Of a DNA stretch of 64,000 nt, positions 27,504-37,897 are shown in pieces. The stretch comes from Emiliania huxleyi CCMP1516. Its lineage: Eukaryota; Haptophyta; Isochrysidales; Noelaerhabdaceae. The notes beneath the pieces are model-generated. The model was not told the origin of the DNA. It searched no databases and saw only the letters and a list, made by a program, of their open reading frames with translations. The first letter of the stretch is position 1; each line of letters starts with the position of its first letter. A program made the translations under genes and the position numbers. The stretch spans positions 301,342 through 365,341 of the forward strand of contig NW_005197648.1 of assembly GCF_000372725.1 (NCBI RefSeq), written 5' to 3'.

Positions 27504-30500
27504 ATGTACTCTCCTGCGCTCGAGGCGGCCCTCCGAGATGTGGTGCCTTCAACCGACCCTCTCGACGCCCCCGACTTCAACCCGATTTCGCACATCAACA
27601 AGCTCTTCCCCAACGAGGAGTCGCTCGGTCGCGCGGACAGTTTCTCGGCCGAGCTGCAGGACCAGATGACTGTGCTCGACGAGGAGATCCTGCAGACGGT
27701 GCGGCAGCAGACGAGCGCCGGCTCGAGCGCGCGCAAGGACCTCGAGGGAGGCAAGGCGGCGATGCGCGAGCTGTTCGACAAGGTGCGAGACATCAAGGCC
27801 AAGGCGGAGCGGTCGCAGACGATGGTGCACGAGATCTGCCGCGACATCAAGTCGCTCGACTACGCCAAGCGGCACTTGACGCTCACGATCACCGCGCTCA
27901 AGCGGCTGCAGATGCTCGTGACTGCGACGGAGCAGCTGTCGGTGATGACGCGCGAGCGGATGTACGCTGAGGCGGCCAACCTCCTCCACGCCGTCACCCA
28001 GCTCCTCGCCCACTTCGAGGGGTACGCCGGCATCCGAAAGATCGACGAGCTGCGTGCGCAGGCGGGCCTCGCCCCCGCCGCGGCGACCGCCCTGGCGGAG
28101 GCGGCGACCGGCGGAGCACCCCCCCCCCCCCCCCCCCTCGCCCGTCGCAGGTGGGGGAGCTGAGCGACACCCTCCGCGCCCAAGTCTTCGACGACTTTAA
28201 CCGCCTCTCAGCGCAGGAGAGAGCCTCGCCCCGCCCCTCGCCCCGCCCCTCGCTCCGCCCCTCGCCCCGCCCCTCGCCCCGCCCCTCGCCTCGCTCCTCG
28301 CCCCTCCCCTCGCCCCCCCTCCGCCCCTCGCCCCCCCTCCGCCCCTCCCCTCGACCACACTCCGCTGGGCGCACTCCCGCGTTGGACTGCTGAACAACGC
28401 GCCCTCACCCGCGCAGGAGGGGGCGCCGCAGCCGTCGCAGACCGAGACGCTCCTCGGCGCGTGCGCTGTCGTCGACGCCCTCGGCCCCGCAGCCCGGCGG
28501 GAGATGGTTGCGTGGTTCTCCAGCTGGCAGTTTGCGCCGTATAAGCGCGCCTTCCAGCGCCGCACTACACCTCCTCTTTACAGCTGCCTCTATTCACAGC
28601 TGCTCTGTCCACAGGCACGCCTTCCAGCCGTACGGGGACGCTGGCTCGCTCGACAAGACGGAGCTGCGGTGCGGCTGGCGGCTCGCCCGCCGGTCAGTGC
28701 TTGAAGAGTGCCGAGAGGTGTGTGCGCCTCTTAAAGGTACGGCTGGCACCGGCAGCTCCTCCGCCAGTTCGACGAGACCTTTGTGACGCTCTTCCCGCAC
28801 GCATGGCGCGCACGCCTCGCCCACGCGCGCCTCCCCGGGGCAAGCGCGCGAGTGCTCAGCGGCTGGACTGGTCTCGCAGGCACGTCGGCCTGTCGCTCAC
28901 GCTCGACTTTTGCTCGATCACGAACAAGCACCTCGAAGAGATCCTCGACCAGGCGAGTCTGAATTCGTGAATTAATCAAACACAAGATATATAAGAGATC
29001 CTCGACCAGGCGAGATATGGGGAGATGTGGGGAGATGTGGGGAGATTTGGAGGGAGATCCTCGACCAGGCGAGACGCAGCCGAGAGGGTGCAGAGACGAT
29101 GCCGAGAGGGTGCTGCCGAGATGCAGCCGAGACGCAGCCGAGATGGAGGCGAAGGCGCTCGACCCGCCCCCCCCTCCTCCCCTGACCCCCTGACCCTCGC
29201 CCCGCTGGCCCTCGACCACTCCTCCCAATCGACCACTCCTCCCAATCGACCACTCCTCCCAAGGCGCGCGGCTCGCTCGACGTGGCGGTGCTGACGCACG
29301 CGCTGCAAAAGACGGTCGAGTTCGAAAAAGAGATGCACGCCCGCTTCAGCGCCGAGGCGCGCGACCGCGAGGGCGGCGAGGGCGGCGAGGGCGAGGGCGG
29401 CGGAGAGGGCGAGGGCGGCGGAGAGGGCGGCGGCGCCGCCGCGCGGGCGCAAGCGCCGGACCCAGCGGCGCTGCTCGGCTCGATCTCGTCGTGCTTCGAC
29501 TCGTACATGTCCATCTACGTCTCGCTCGAGGACAAGCAGATCGGCGAGGCGCGCGCAGCCCGCCGCGGCCGCGCCGAGAGGGGGGGGGGGGGGGGCGTGC
29601 GGAGGGGGCTGGGGGGCCGAGTGCTGCTCCTCACGGCTCTGGCCGCCGACAGGCGCTCGCCAAGCTGCTCGAGGGCGAGACGTGGCAGGTCGCCGCGGCG
29701 GGCCGGCCCGACGGGCGAGTCTTCACCTCGTCCAAGGAGCTCTTCATCGCGCTCAAGCGCTCCTTCAAGCGAGGGACGGCGCTGCAGATGGACGCGGTCC
29801 TGTTCGAGCTGCAGCGCGTGTGGGGCAAGCACTTGCGCGCCTACGCGAAGCGGGTGCAGGAGAAGCTCGCCGCCGTCGGGCAGCCGGCGGAGATGACCAT
29901 CGCGCCGAGCCTCAGCCTGGACGCGGCGCAGCAGCACTTTGTGTGCGCGGTCGTCAACACGTCCAAGTATTGCTCCGAGACGACGGGGCAGCTCGAGGAG
30001 TCCATCGTCAAGGCGATGGAGGGGGAGCACGGCGGCAAGGTCGACATGTCGCCCATCCAGGAGGAGTTCCAGGCCGTCGTCACGTCCGGCATGAAGGTGC
30101 TCGTCGCCGCGCTCGAGTCGCGCATCGCGCCGTCCCTCTCGGCGATGGCAAAGATCAAGCGCGCCCTCGCCGCGGGTCGAGGAGGAGGGGCGGGGCCCGC
30201 CTCCTCCAGCCTCTCGGGACGGCTGGCTGTGTAGGTGGGACGCGATGGAGGAGCTCGGCGAGGACACGTCGCCCTACATGCTCGAGGTCGCCGCCAAGGC
30301 GCGCGAGATGATGCCGCAGCTCGGCGAGGCGCTGCTGCCGCTCTACGTCAAGTTCTTCTGCGACAAGTTCGTCCAGTCCTTCGTGCCGCGCCTGATCGGC
30401 TCCATCTACCGCTGCAAGCGCATCGGCGAGGCTGCGCGCAGCGGATGCCGGTGCATCCGGCCCGAGAGGACCCGAGAGGAGCCGAGGTTAGGCGAGGTTG

Positions 30501-31031
30501 GCGCGCAGCAGATGCAGGCCGACGTCGGCACGCTCAAGGCGACGCTGCTCGAGCTTCCCACCCTCGGCCAGGCGAGCTGCCGGCTGCCGGCTGCCGGCTG
30601 GGAGGGGAGCAGTCGCCCCTATGAGAAGTTCCGTGCGCACCACGCTCGCACCACCCTCCGCTAGGCGAGCGCGACGGCCATGTACACCAAGCTGGTGACC
30701 AAGGAGGTTGCGGCGGCGGAGCAGGCGCTCGAGCGTGAGTCTCTCTTAGCGAGCAGTCGACTTCTAGCTGATCCGCCGCGGTTGCGGGGAGCAGGTGCTC
30801 AAGCTCGTGCAGACGCCCGAGGACATGCTCGAGGAGACGGTGCAGGAGATGGACCGCAACGGCATCTCGATCGACCTCCAGAAGATCCTCGAGCTCAAGG
30901 GGCTCAAGAAGGCGGACACGGAGCGGCTCATCGAGGCGTACAACCTCATGCAGTCCTCCGCCTCCGAGGGGGGCAAGAAGATCAAAAAGATGCTCAACCT
31001 CGCGGGCGGCCAGTCTCTGCTCAACTTCTGA
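27504..31031 (+). CDS. VPS53: VPS53, GARP/EARP tethering complex subunit
   Basis: VPS53 tethers endosome-derived vesicles at the trans-Golgi (GARP complex). Twelve exons fit the family: 27504-28061, 28151-28210 (or -28216), 28417-28544, 28615-28668, 28737-28805, 28880-28952, 29264-29548, 29653-30158, 30235-30430, 30497-30571, 30665-30724, 30795-31031; 766 aa, near the usual size. Diagnostic blocks: FNPISHINKLFPNEESLGRA; RSQTMVHEICRDIKSLDYAK; KRHLTLTITALKRLQMLV; ISSCFDSYMSIYVSLEDKQI; VVNTSKYCSETTGQLEESIV; VKFFCDKFVQSFVPRLIGSI; ILELKGLKKADTERLIE. Introns are 60-311 bp; nine of eleven start with GC, one with GT, and one (after exon 2) is ambiguous between GC and GA. All end in AG followed by G. 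Intron starts often mimic the next exon's start. Confidence 0.92.
28217..28360. repeat. C-rich minisatellite in VPS53 intron 2
   Basis: About twelve units of GCCCCTCGCCCC type. The intron is bounded by GCGCAGGAG at both ends (28211 and 28411). Confidence 0.85.
28937..29073 (+). repeat. Three copies of VPS53 exon 6 end and donor
   Basis: GAGATCCTCGACCAGGCGAG occurs at about 28938, 28995 and 29054 with spacing near 58 bp. The first is the real exon end (EEILDQ) with its GC donor; the other two lie in the intron. Confidence 0.85.
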
Positions 31032-31287
31032 GAGCACTAAACGGGAGAGCCGATGCATCCTCGGGAGGCGGCGTGTGACGCTGACGGTCCGGCAGTATGT
31101 TTCCCCCCGCTATCTGGCAACCCCATGCAGCTGTCGGCGCGCGGCGCTAGCTGTCGGCGCGCGGCGCTGTGCGTGGGGTCTCCCACGTCCCAGCCGCGCG
31201 ATCGCGCGTTCGCGTTTTTTCGTACTGCGGTGAAAAAAAGTAGAGATAAACAGTTATATGCGCTGCGAGAGCGAGTTTCCCCCCCGC

Positions 31288-32511
31288 TCAGACAAAAGCT
31301 AACCGGCCGTCGTCCACATCGATAGTCAGCTGGCGCCGCCAGAAAAAGGCGAGCCCGACAAAGAGCACGTGCGGCCGCTCCCCTAAACCGTCCAGCCGCG
31401 AGAGTGGCTCGCCTGGCGCCGCGCCGCGCGTCGCCGCACGCTGCACGCGCGCCTGGCAGGCACGATACGGGTCGCCGAGGGCGTCGTCCCGCGCGGCTTC
31501 GGCCTGCACCCGCTGCTCGAGCGCGTCGCCCTGCCCAAAGTCCTGCTCGAACCACGGCACGTCCACCGGCGAGACGACGAGCGGGAAGGCGTCGCTCTCC
31601 GGCGCGCCGTCCGGCACGTCGACCAAAGGGACGTCGCCGAAGCGGGACGGCACCTGCCGCCGCCGCACAGAGGCCTCGAGCGCGCAGACCCTCCCCTGCT
31701 CGGTGACCAGCTCGACGCGGCAGTCGCGGATCGGGCCGAGCGGGCCGTCGGCGGCGCAAAAGAGGCTCTCGCTGACCGAAAGGCCGGTGGTGCCTGTGTC
31801 GATCACCGCGACGGCCGGCCGGTCGAGCTGCAGCAGCTCGCCATTCACGTAGAGCCTCCGGATGCGGCAGACCGCGGCCGAGATTGGAGCGCCGCGCGGC
31901 CGCAGGTCGAGCAGCCGGATCGCGTCGGTGCCGCGCGGGATGAGCGGCCGCGGGGAGAGGGTGAGCGATCCGCGCAAGAAGTCAAACTGTAGCGACGCGA
32001 CCGAGGTCTGCTCGAGAAAGGTTGGCCGGATCCGGGGCAGCCGCCGCTTGGCCAGCCCGAGAAAGACGGCGCCGCTGCCGCCCTTGCCGGTGTACGTCCT
32101 CACGACGCCGAAGGTCGTCTCGGGCAGCACGAGAGCGGCATTCTCGCCGAGCAGTGACATGTAGCCGACCCGCCACTGCGTTCCCGTGATCTGGCCGCCG
32201 AACTCCTCCTCCGTGTCGTCGAGGCCGCTTGCGCGCCCCGCACCGCGATAGCAGCCCCACTCGGACGCCTCGGTGCAGGTCCCGTCGACAAGAAGGAAGG
32301 GCGAGCCGGTGTCAACGATGGCGCGGAATGGCTGCCCGTCGAGAGTATACCGCACGCAGTACGCGCCTCCGCAGAGCGTGAGCGGCACCACGACGGGACG
32401 GGCCGACGCCGCGACCGCAGCTGCTGCCGGTGGCGGCGGAGGAGCGAGCGGCGAGAGCGAGAGGAGGGCGACCGCTGCGCCGCGGAGCAGCGGGAGGCGC
32501 GTGAGGCGCAT
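31288..32511 (-). CDS. Pepsin-like aspartic protease
   Basis: 407 aa, single exon. An N-terminal hydrophobic segment (LLRGAAVALLSLSPLAP) looks like a signal peptide, so it is probably secretory or vacuolar. The two catalytic motifs are intact: FRAIVDTGSPFLLVDGT (Asp about 67) and AVAVIDTGTTGLSVSE (Asp about 238). The C-terminus HVLFVGLAFFWRRQLTIDVD resembles the closing strand of the second lobe of pepsins. Cysteines are present in likely pairs (TLCGGAYC, DGTCTEASEWGC). It ends 256 bp from the VPS53 stop, tail to tail. Confidence 0.85.
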   Translation of the reverse strand: MRLTRLPLLRGAAVALLSLSPLAPPPPPAAAAVAASARPVVVPLTLCGGAYCVRYTLDGQPFRAIVDTGSPFLLVDGTCTEASEWGCYRGAGRASGLDDTEEEFGGQITGTQWRVGYMSLLGENAALVLPETTFGVVRTYTGKGGSGAVFLGLAKRRLPRIRPTFLEQTSVASLQFDFLRGSLTLSPRPLIPRGTDAIRLLDLRPRGAPISAAVCRIRRLYVNGELLQLDRPAVAVIDTGTTGLSVSESLFCAADGPLGPIRDCRVELVTEQGRVCALEASVRRRQVPSRFGDVPLVDVPDGAPESDAFPLVVSPVDVPWFEQDFGQGDALEQRVQAEAARDDALGDPYRACQARVQRAATRGAAPGEPLSRLDGLGERPHVLFVGLAFFWRRQLTIDVDDGRLAFV

Positions 32512-32603
32512 CCGGCAGTCGGAGCGAGAGATTGCGTGCCGAGCGACTACAAGTCGTCCAGGGTATTCGAGAGTATCGACAAGTTAGGGCGCGGCCGCGC
32601 GCG

Positions 32604-33010
32604 CAGGTGTGTGTTATTCTTGCTTGGGCGGGCCTCATAATTCTGCAAAAACCTGGCCGGCCCCTGCTTTGCCCCTACCTACCTACCTACCTACCTACCC
32701 TACTTATGGGAAACTAAAAAGAAATCACCGGATGGGTGAAGGTGGGGACTATACCAACTAGAGTGATGGTTGGTGGTTGGTACTCTCCTGCAACCACAGT
32801 CCTTCTTGTGACATGGCAGGCCACTCTCAAGCCCTACAAGCATCAGATCACCCACTTGGGGAGGGTTGACATCGTGATTTCCGCGGAAAATTTCTTCTGC
32901 TGTGAAATTTCCAGCTTGAAGAGAGGGGGAAACCCGCCCGACGGGAGGGCCCAGACCTACCCTACCTACCCCGGCATGAGGCCCGCCCAAGCAAGAATAA
33001 CACACACCTG
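32604..33010. mobile_element. 407-bp MITE-like element, 35-bp perfect inverted repeats
   Basis: 32604-32638 and 32976-33010 are exact inverted copies, starting CAGGTGTGTGTTATTCTTGC and ending with its complement CCTG. CTAC repeats (32677-32700 and 32955-32970) lie just inside both arms. GCG on each side could be a target duplication. No coding capacity. Confidence 0.8.
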
Positions 33011-33410
33011 GCGCCCGGCTTCTTTTTGTTTTTTCGGAAAAAGAAAAAGCCGCCAAAATTTCCTCACCACTAGCTTGCACCGGCTCGCATATCATGGCCC
33101 TGCTTCTGCTCGTCTACGGCCGCCCGTCCCACGCCGTGCTTCGAGTAGCGGCGCCTGGCATGAGAGAGCGGACCAGCGAGAGGGCCGCCAAGATGGAGCC
33201 GTCGAGGTTGGACGAGTGGATGAGGCCCTGCGGAGAGACGTCCCGGGGCGGCGCCTCGCCGGCGGGCCTTCTGCCGCACGATCGCCGTGCACTTGGGTGC
33301 TGCCTCCTCTGACTCCGAGAGAGAGAGATTTTTATTAACCAACAAGAAATTTCTTCTGACTCCGCGCGGGCCTTGACCGCGGAAGCCTCAGACCTCTTCC
33401 GCTTCGCCGG

Positions 33411-33600
33411 CATATAAATAAATAAATAAATAAAACGGGCACGCCAAACGAGGGGTGGGAGAAGGACAGGGTCCCCACCTGCACGAGAAGGATCTTGTAA
33501 GGACGATCAGGGACACAGGGGAACGGGAGCGGGGAGCGCATCGCGACACGGAGGGGGGCTGGGCAGGGTTCACCCACACGACAGGCCCGAGGGGATTCCT
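33411..33600 (-). repeat. SINE-like repeat family A, copy 3 (inverted)
   Basis: Minus-strand copy of the unit at 1386-1590 and 47640-47880; its TTTA tail shows as AAATAAATAAATAAATAAAA at 33416-33435. Confidence 0.8.
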
Positions 33601-33784
33601 CTCTCGTATACCTCGTGCAAGCTACCAGAGAATTCTCGGAAAGTTCGCGCTGCTCGCGGATCGCGGATCGCCTGCCGGTTGCTGCGCTTGCGGGCGGGCG
33701 CCATACGCGCTCACTTGCTCTCAAGGCTGCCACGCGGCGCACGCGCCCGGCCGCGGCGGTGGAGAGCAAGCCTCGTCAGCCGCG

Positions 33785-34642
33785 ATGCTGTGCTTCGCGG
33801 CGGGTCTGTGCGTCGTCGCCGGGCTCGTGCAGCACCTGGCGCGCTCGTCTGTATGCGCGTCGCTGTCGGGCGCGGAGACGGTCCCGTCCATGACGGGCAT
33901 GCTGGCCGGCTGGGCGGGTGGCGATACCTTTCTCTCGCCTCTGGCCTGCGCGTCGGCGCCGCCGCCGCTCGCAGAGAAGCAATGCTGGCGTCCGACTATC
34001 GACGATGTTGACCGCATATCGTGGGGCCGGCCGGCAAAGAGAAAGGGCACTGGCTCACGCGGCCAGCCGCACCGACTCAACGACGCGGAGCGCACGCTCT
34101 ACGACCTCGCACGATCAAAGGGCTTTGTGGAAGTCGCCGGCTCGGGCTGGCGTTCGCAGCGCGCCGATGCGCCCCTCGTCAACACGTTTCGCTCGTGGTG
34201 CGACGCTCGCGGCGTGGCCGCCATCTTCCTGCACAAGGGCAGCGACGTCGACCAGGTTGTCCTCGACCTGTCGCCGCTGCGGCGGCCAGCCGAGTTTGCG
34301 AACGCGGCGGCGTGGGCGCTCGGGCAGGAGGGCACGGAGGGCGGGCAGGTGGAGGCGAGTGAGAGCGGCGACGGCGGCGAGGAGGGCGGCGGCGAGGCGC
34401 TCGAGTTCCTCTCCCAGCGGGTAGACGACTTTCTCAAAGAGCCGATCCACCGATTACCAATGTACACGGTGACCTGGCTGCGGCCGAGGCCCGAGGCCAA
34501 GGCACTCGCCAAGCAGCTCGCCGCGCTCCTCGCCACGGGACAGAGCGGCTCGACCGCCAAAAAGGGGCGCGTCAAGTCCCTGGGCGGCCCAAACATCAAG
34601 CCAGGCAAATCTCGTCGGCATGGCGGGTACGGCATTGGGTGA
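33785..34642 (+). CDS. Uncharacterised protein with N-terminal signal
   Basis: 285 aa from the ATG at 33785. A hydrophobic start (MLCFAAGLCVVAGLVQHLAR) suggests a signal peptide or the first part of a plastid-targeting leader; then a low-complexity link, then a compact domain: IDDVDRISWGRPAKRKGTGS, RLNDAERTLYDLARSKGFVE, NTFRSWCDARGVAAIFLHKG, then VVLDLSPLR. I do not recognise the family; the basic, highly patterned sequence has the look of a conserved algal or plant protein. The acidic Gly/Glu stretch and Lys-rich C-terminus (KPGKSRRHGGYGIG) look disordered. Confidence 0.65.
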   Translation: MLCFAAGLCVVAGLVQHLARSSVCASLSGAETVPSMTGMLAGWAGGDTFLSPLACASAPPPLAEKQCWRPTIDDVDRISWGRPAKRKGTGSRGQPHRLNDAERTLYDLARSKGFVEVAGSGWRSQRADAPLVNTFRSWCDARGVAAIFLHKGSDVDQVVLDLSPLRRPAEFANAAAWALGQEGTEGGQVEASESGDGGEEGGGEALEFLSQRVDDFLKEPIHRLPMYTVTWLRPRPEAKALAKQLAALLATGQSGSTAKKGRVKSLGGPNIKPGKSRRHGGYGIG

Positions 34643-34880
34643 GTCGTGTGCGCTGGCGGCTGGGCGAGTCGCAACTCACAACGCAAGTCATCACGCTCTT
34701 CTTCGCGTCTGCTCTCTTCTTGCTAATTATACGAAGACAGATGTTTTGTTTGTCTGATGATCGGACATTTTACTGTGATTCCTGATCGCCGTGAAAACTG
34801 CGCTGTAACGTGTAACCGTCGCCATCGCCTGACGCCAACGCGGCGGCGTGCCGGCTGGCCGCTGCGAACGCGAACGTGCG

Positions 34881-35966
34881 ATGGCGGCGCCGGCCGCGTC
34901 GTGCTCGGCGAGCAGCTACGCCGAGTCCGCACGTCGCGTGTTTGACTGCTTTGCCGAATCTCGGCAGCGGCTCACACCGTCGGGCTGGCTCGCGCTGTGC
35001 GACGCCACAGGCCTCGCAGGCTATCTCCCCGAGACACGGCTGCGGGAGATCTTTGACACGGCAATCAAAGGCTGTGGTCCCGGGTCGAATGCGGCGCAGC
35101 GCAGTCGTGCTGGGCTGTCGCGTGCAGGATTTGGCCAGGCGCTCGCCCTCAGCTCCATCGCCGTGTGCGACAAGCAGTGGGAGGTGGAGTATGCGAGCGA
35201 GAAGCGCGCGAGGTTCCACTACCGCCGCAAGGACGCCGAAAAGTCCCGCATTGAGGAGCCGCCGGAGGAGTCGCTGCGCCAGATGCTCGATGCAATGGGA
35301 TTTGCTGACTCTGCCGTCCTCTGCGAGCGGCTGGCCGCTGCGTCCTCGACCGCTGCGGCACCGGCGGTGGGAGACGCATCGGCCAGTCTGCACTCGACGG
35401 GGGCAACTCCAGCGCGCGATGGTCCAGCTAGGGCGTCTCCGTACCTCGCCGCTCCACAGCCTCCCTCGCACCCACAGCCAGCAGCGGCGCGGCCAGTGTC
35501 GCCGCGGCAGCTGCGAGTGCGTGAGCTTATGACGGGCGGGCCACGACCGGAGCCGCCGCGCCAGCCGCGGATCGGTGCCGGCGCCTGTGCTGGTCCGAGT
35601 GCTTCGCCGTCGAACTCACCACGGCGACGGCGTTTCATCCACGATGCTGACACCAAGCAGCTGGCCGCTCCGACCACACCCCGCCCGTCCTCGCACCCAC
35701 CGGGCAAGCCAGGGTCCAGACCGCGCGTTCGTTCGGCCACGCCAGTTCGCAGTGGCCGGCGATTCGGGGAGCTGACCAACACAACCTCAAGCTCGCCGCG
35801 GTACGCCACTGTCACCCAGCTATACCCGCTGCACGCCAAGGACGAGCAGCTGCGGGTGCTGAGCGGGAGGGAGGCCGGCAGGAGAGGTGGAGGGCGGGCC
35901 ATCCGGAGCGCGCCCCCTAATCCTGCAAGGACACAACGTCAGCTCATGGTGAATCGGTGGCAGTGA
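34881..35966 (+). CDS. Uncharacterised protein, helical N-domain, disordered tail
   Basis: 361 aa from the ATG at 34881. Residues about 12-90 (RRVFDCFAESRQRLTPSGWL, LREIFDTAIKGCG, LSRAGFGQALALSSIAVCDK) resemble a degenerate EF-hand pair of the p25-alpha/TPPP type, without clear calcium ligands. A short basic helix follows, then an SAM-like or UBA-like stretch (LRQMLDAMGFADSAVLCERL). The last half is Pro/Ser/Arg-rich and probably disordered (SNSPRRRRFIHD, RSATPVRSGRRFGELTNTTS). A cytoskeletal role would be speculation. Confidence 0.6.
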   Translation: MAAPAASCSASSYAESARRVFDCFAESRQRLTPSGWLALCDATGLAGYLPETRLREIFDTAIKGCGPGSNAAQRSRAGLSRAGFGQALALSSIAVCDKQWEVEYASEKRARFHYRRKDAEKSRIEEPPEESLRQMLDAMGFADSAVLCERLAAASSTAAAPAVGDASASLHSTGATPARDGPARASPYLAAPQPPSHPQPAAARPVSPRQLRVRELMTGGPRPEPPRQPRIGAGACAGPSASPSNSPRRRRFIHDADTKQLAAPTTPRPSSHPPGKPGSRPRVRSATPVRSGRRFGELTNTTSSSPRYATVTQLYPLHAKDEQLRVLSGREAGRRGGGRAIRSAPPNPARTQRQLMVNRWQ

Positions 35967-36901
35967 CACACGATAGCAATGCTTTTGATTCGTGCTCAAA
36001 TTAGCGCATGTGTACGGCACCCGCCTCCCCCCCCTCCCCCGGATGAGCCGAGGGATGGGACGTACTCGAGGATTTCTATACGTGTGTGACCCCGACCGTC
36101 GGTGTCGCGTTCATGGAATCCGCGTGCATGAAATCAGGGAAAAAGCGCCGAATGGCGAGTGGTTGCCTCTCGACGTCGAGGGTTTCGCCTTGGCCGTCCC
36201 GTGTTGAGATCTCTCGGTCTGTGGGGGGCCGAGCCGCCTCGGGGTGGCGGGCGGCGCGGGCGTTTTGCGGAAAAACAGAAGACAGAAAACAAGAGGGGGC
36301 CCGGGGGGCCGCCCCCCCCACTGGGAGTAGAAAATACGTGCAAGGGGGCCAAGGAAGGAGGCCTGGACGCTGGAGGCGGCGCGGGGGAAGCAGCATCAAG
36401 TGAAGAGCAGGAAGGATGGCGCTTAGGGTCGGCTTTGAACAAGGGTTTCCAGGTTTTAGATTTTAGATCAGTATTGGTGTCGGCACACATCCCCACATGA
36501 GGTCAGCGGCGCGCAGTGCCTCTCTCGCAGGCTGGTTTTGGCTGTTTTCGAGCTTGTTTTTGTTTTCAGACTGGGCTCTGGGGGGCTGACCCCCTCAGAG
36601 GCGGCGGGCGGGCGCCCACAGACGGAGAGATCAAAACGGGACGGCCTTTCGTTTGGCCCGAGTTGGGCTTTTTGGCCCTTGCTCGTCTCGAGAGGGGGCC
36701 CACTTGCCGCTTTCAGAGGCGGGCTCAAACTGGCTCAAGCCTCAAGGGGAATGTGTTCCGGCTCGCCACCGTCCCTGTTCTCTAGCTCTGAATGGGAGCC
36801 CTCTCTCGTTCGCTACCAGAGGCCGCTCGTCTTTCTTTTTTGAAACATGTAATTCTTTTTTTGACTAGTGCAGAGCGCACCAGTCCTGTGCGCCGTGCCC
36901 A

Positions 36902-36935
<34 letters not shown>

Positions 36936-37897
36936 CTCTTCTTCCCAGTTGTGCGAGGGAGTGGGTTGGGCTGCGCTGAGGTTTTCCGGCAAACAAAAAG
37001 GAAAAGGCCCCAGCACTTTGCGTTTCCGGAAATTTCCAGGGAAAACAGAGGGTGTTTGGTGCTCCATTCTGGAAACTCGCGAGTTTCCCTGAGTCTGAGA
37101 GCTGGTCTGGGGCAAAATCTGAAGCAAAATTGAGGAAATCGACAAAATACCCAGGCGGTCGCAGGGTGATTTCCAGGTATACACGGGTTCTCCGCAAAAT
37201 TCCCGGCATTTTGCCGATTTTTGGCCCAAACCAGCCTCAGACTCGGCTCAGAGCCCCAAAATTTGACGATTTCCAGGAGTTTTCCCGGGAAAATAGAAAA
37301 AAGTTTGAAAAAGGGAAAGGAAAACAGACGGGGTGATCTGTGATCTGTAAGGGTCCGCCCGCGGGCGCATTTTGTATACCGAGGCGGTGCCCGGTGGCGG
37401 TGCCGAGCGCAGGCAGAGCCCACAGGTCGGACCTTAAGACAGCGTTGTAGATCCCTGGGTGAGGGTGGTGGCGTCCCCGTCGGGAGGGGCTGTCTGGGGG
37501 GCGCCCTCCCACCGTCACCTCACCAGCGTCCCGGTGAGTACGGCGATCAGAGCTCCCCCGCTCGTCAGACTTCCCCGTTGGAGGTAGGCCGCTCGTCTAG
37601 CCAATCAGCCTTAAGCGAGCGACCTGGCCGTTGGAATGGCCGAGTTTGGTGGACTTGCGTCCTCAGACGGGGTGCGAGAGGCAAACCTCAGACAGCCCAA
37701 GGAGTGTGAGTACGTTTGTGAATTCTTTTTGGTGTACCTAAATTAGTGCCAGTGCGCGCAAATCCCGTGCGATGGAGTTTTGTTGTAAACAGGTAGGTGG
37801 AAGGTGTTGAACGTCGGCTCTAGCAGTCAGGAAAAAAACTCTCTGGGGCAGTCCACACCCCGACGAGGCGGGCGGCACTACGGGGCGGCACCACGGC
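35967..37897. other. Intergenic, 1.9 kb
   Basis: No gene supported. Contents: a GA microsatellite (36906-36932), an AT-richer block (36960-37330) unlike the rest of the window in base composition, and repeat R2 copy 2 (37335-37640). Confidence 0.5.
37335..37640 (+). repeat. Dispersed repeat R2, copy 2
   Basis: Same landmarks as 19490-19745 (CATTTTGTATACCGAGGCGG; CGGACCTTAAGACAGCGTTG; CTAGCCAATCAGCCTTAAGC), with a longer middle. Confidence 0.8.

Larger units (their letters stand above)
32512..33784. other. Intergenic with MITE and repeat A
   Basis: Contains a 407-bp inverted-repeat element (32604-33010) and repeat A copy 3 (33411-33600, inverted). No gene seen. Confidence 0.55.

Noticed and set aside
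26089..27552. HERPUD-like start further upstream at 27552
   Set aside because: The upstream extension overlaps the VPS53 start region and has no family similarity; MSATSPDDV at 27063 directly precedes the ubiquitin-like domain.
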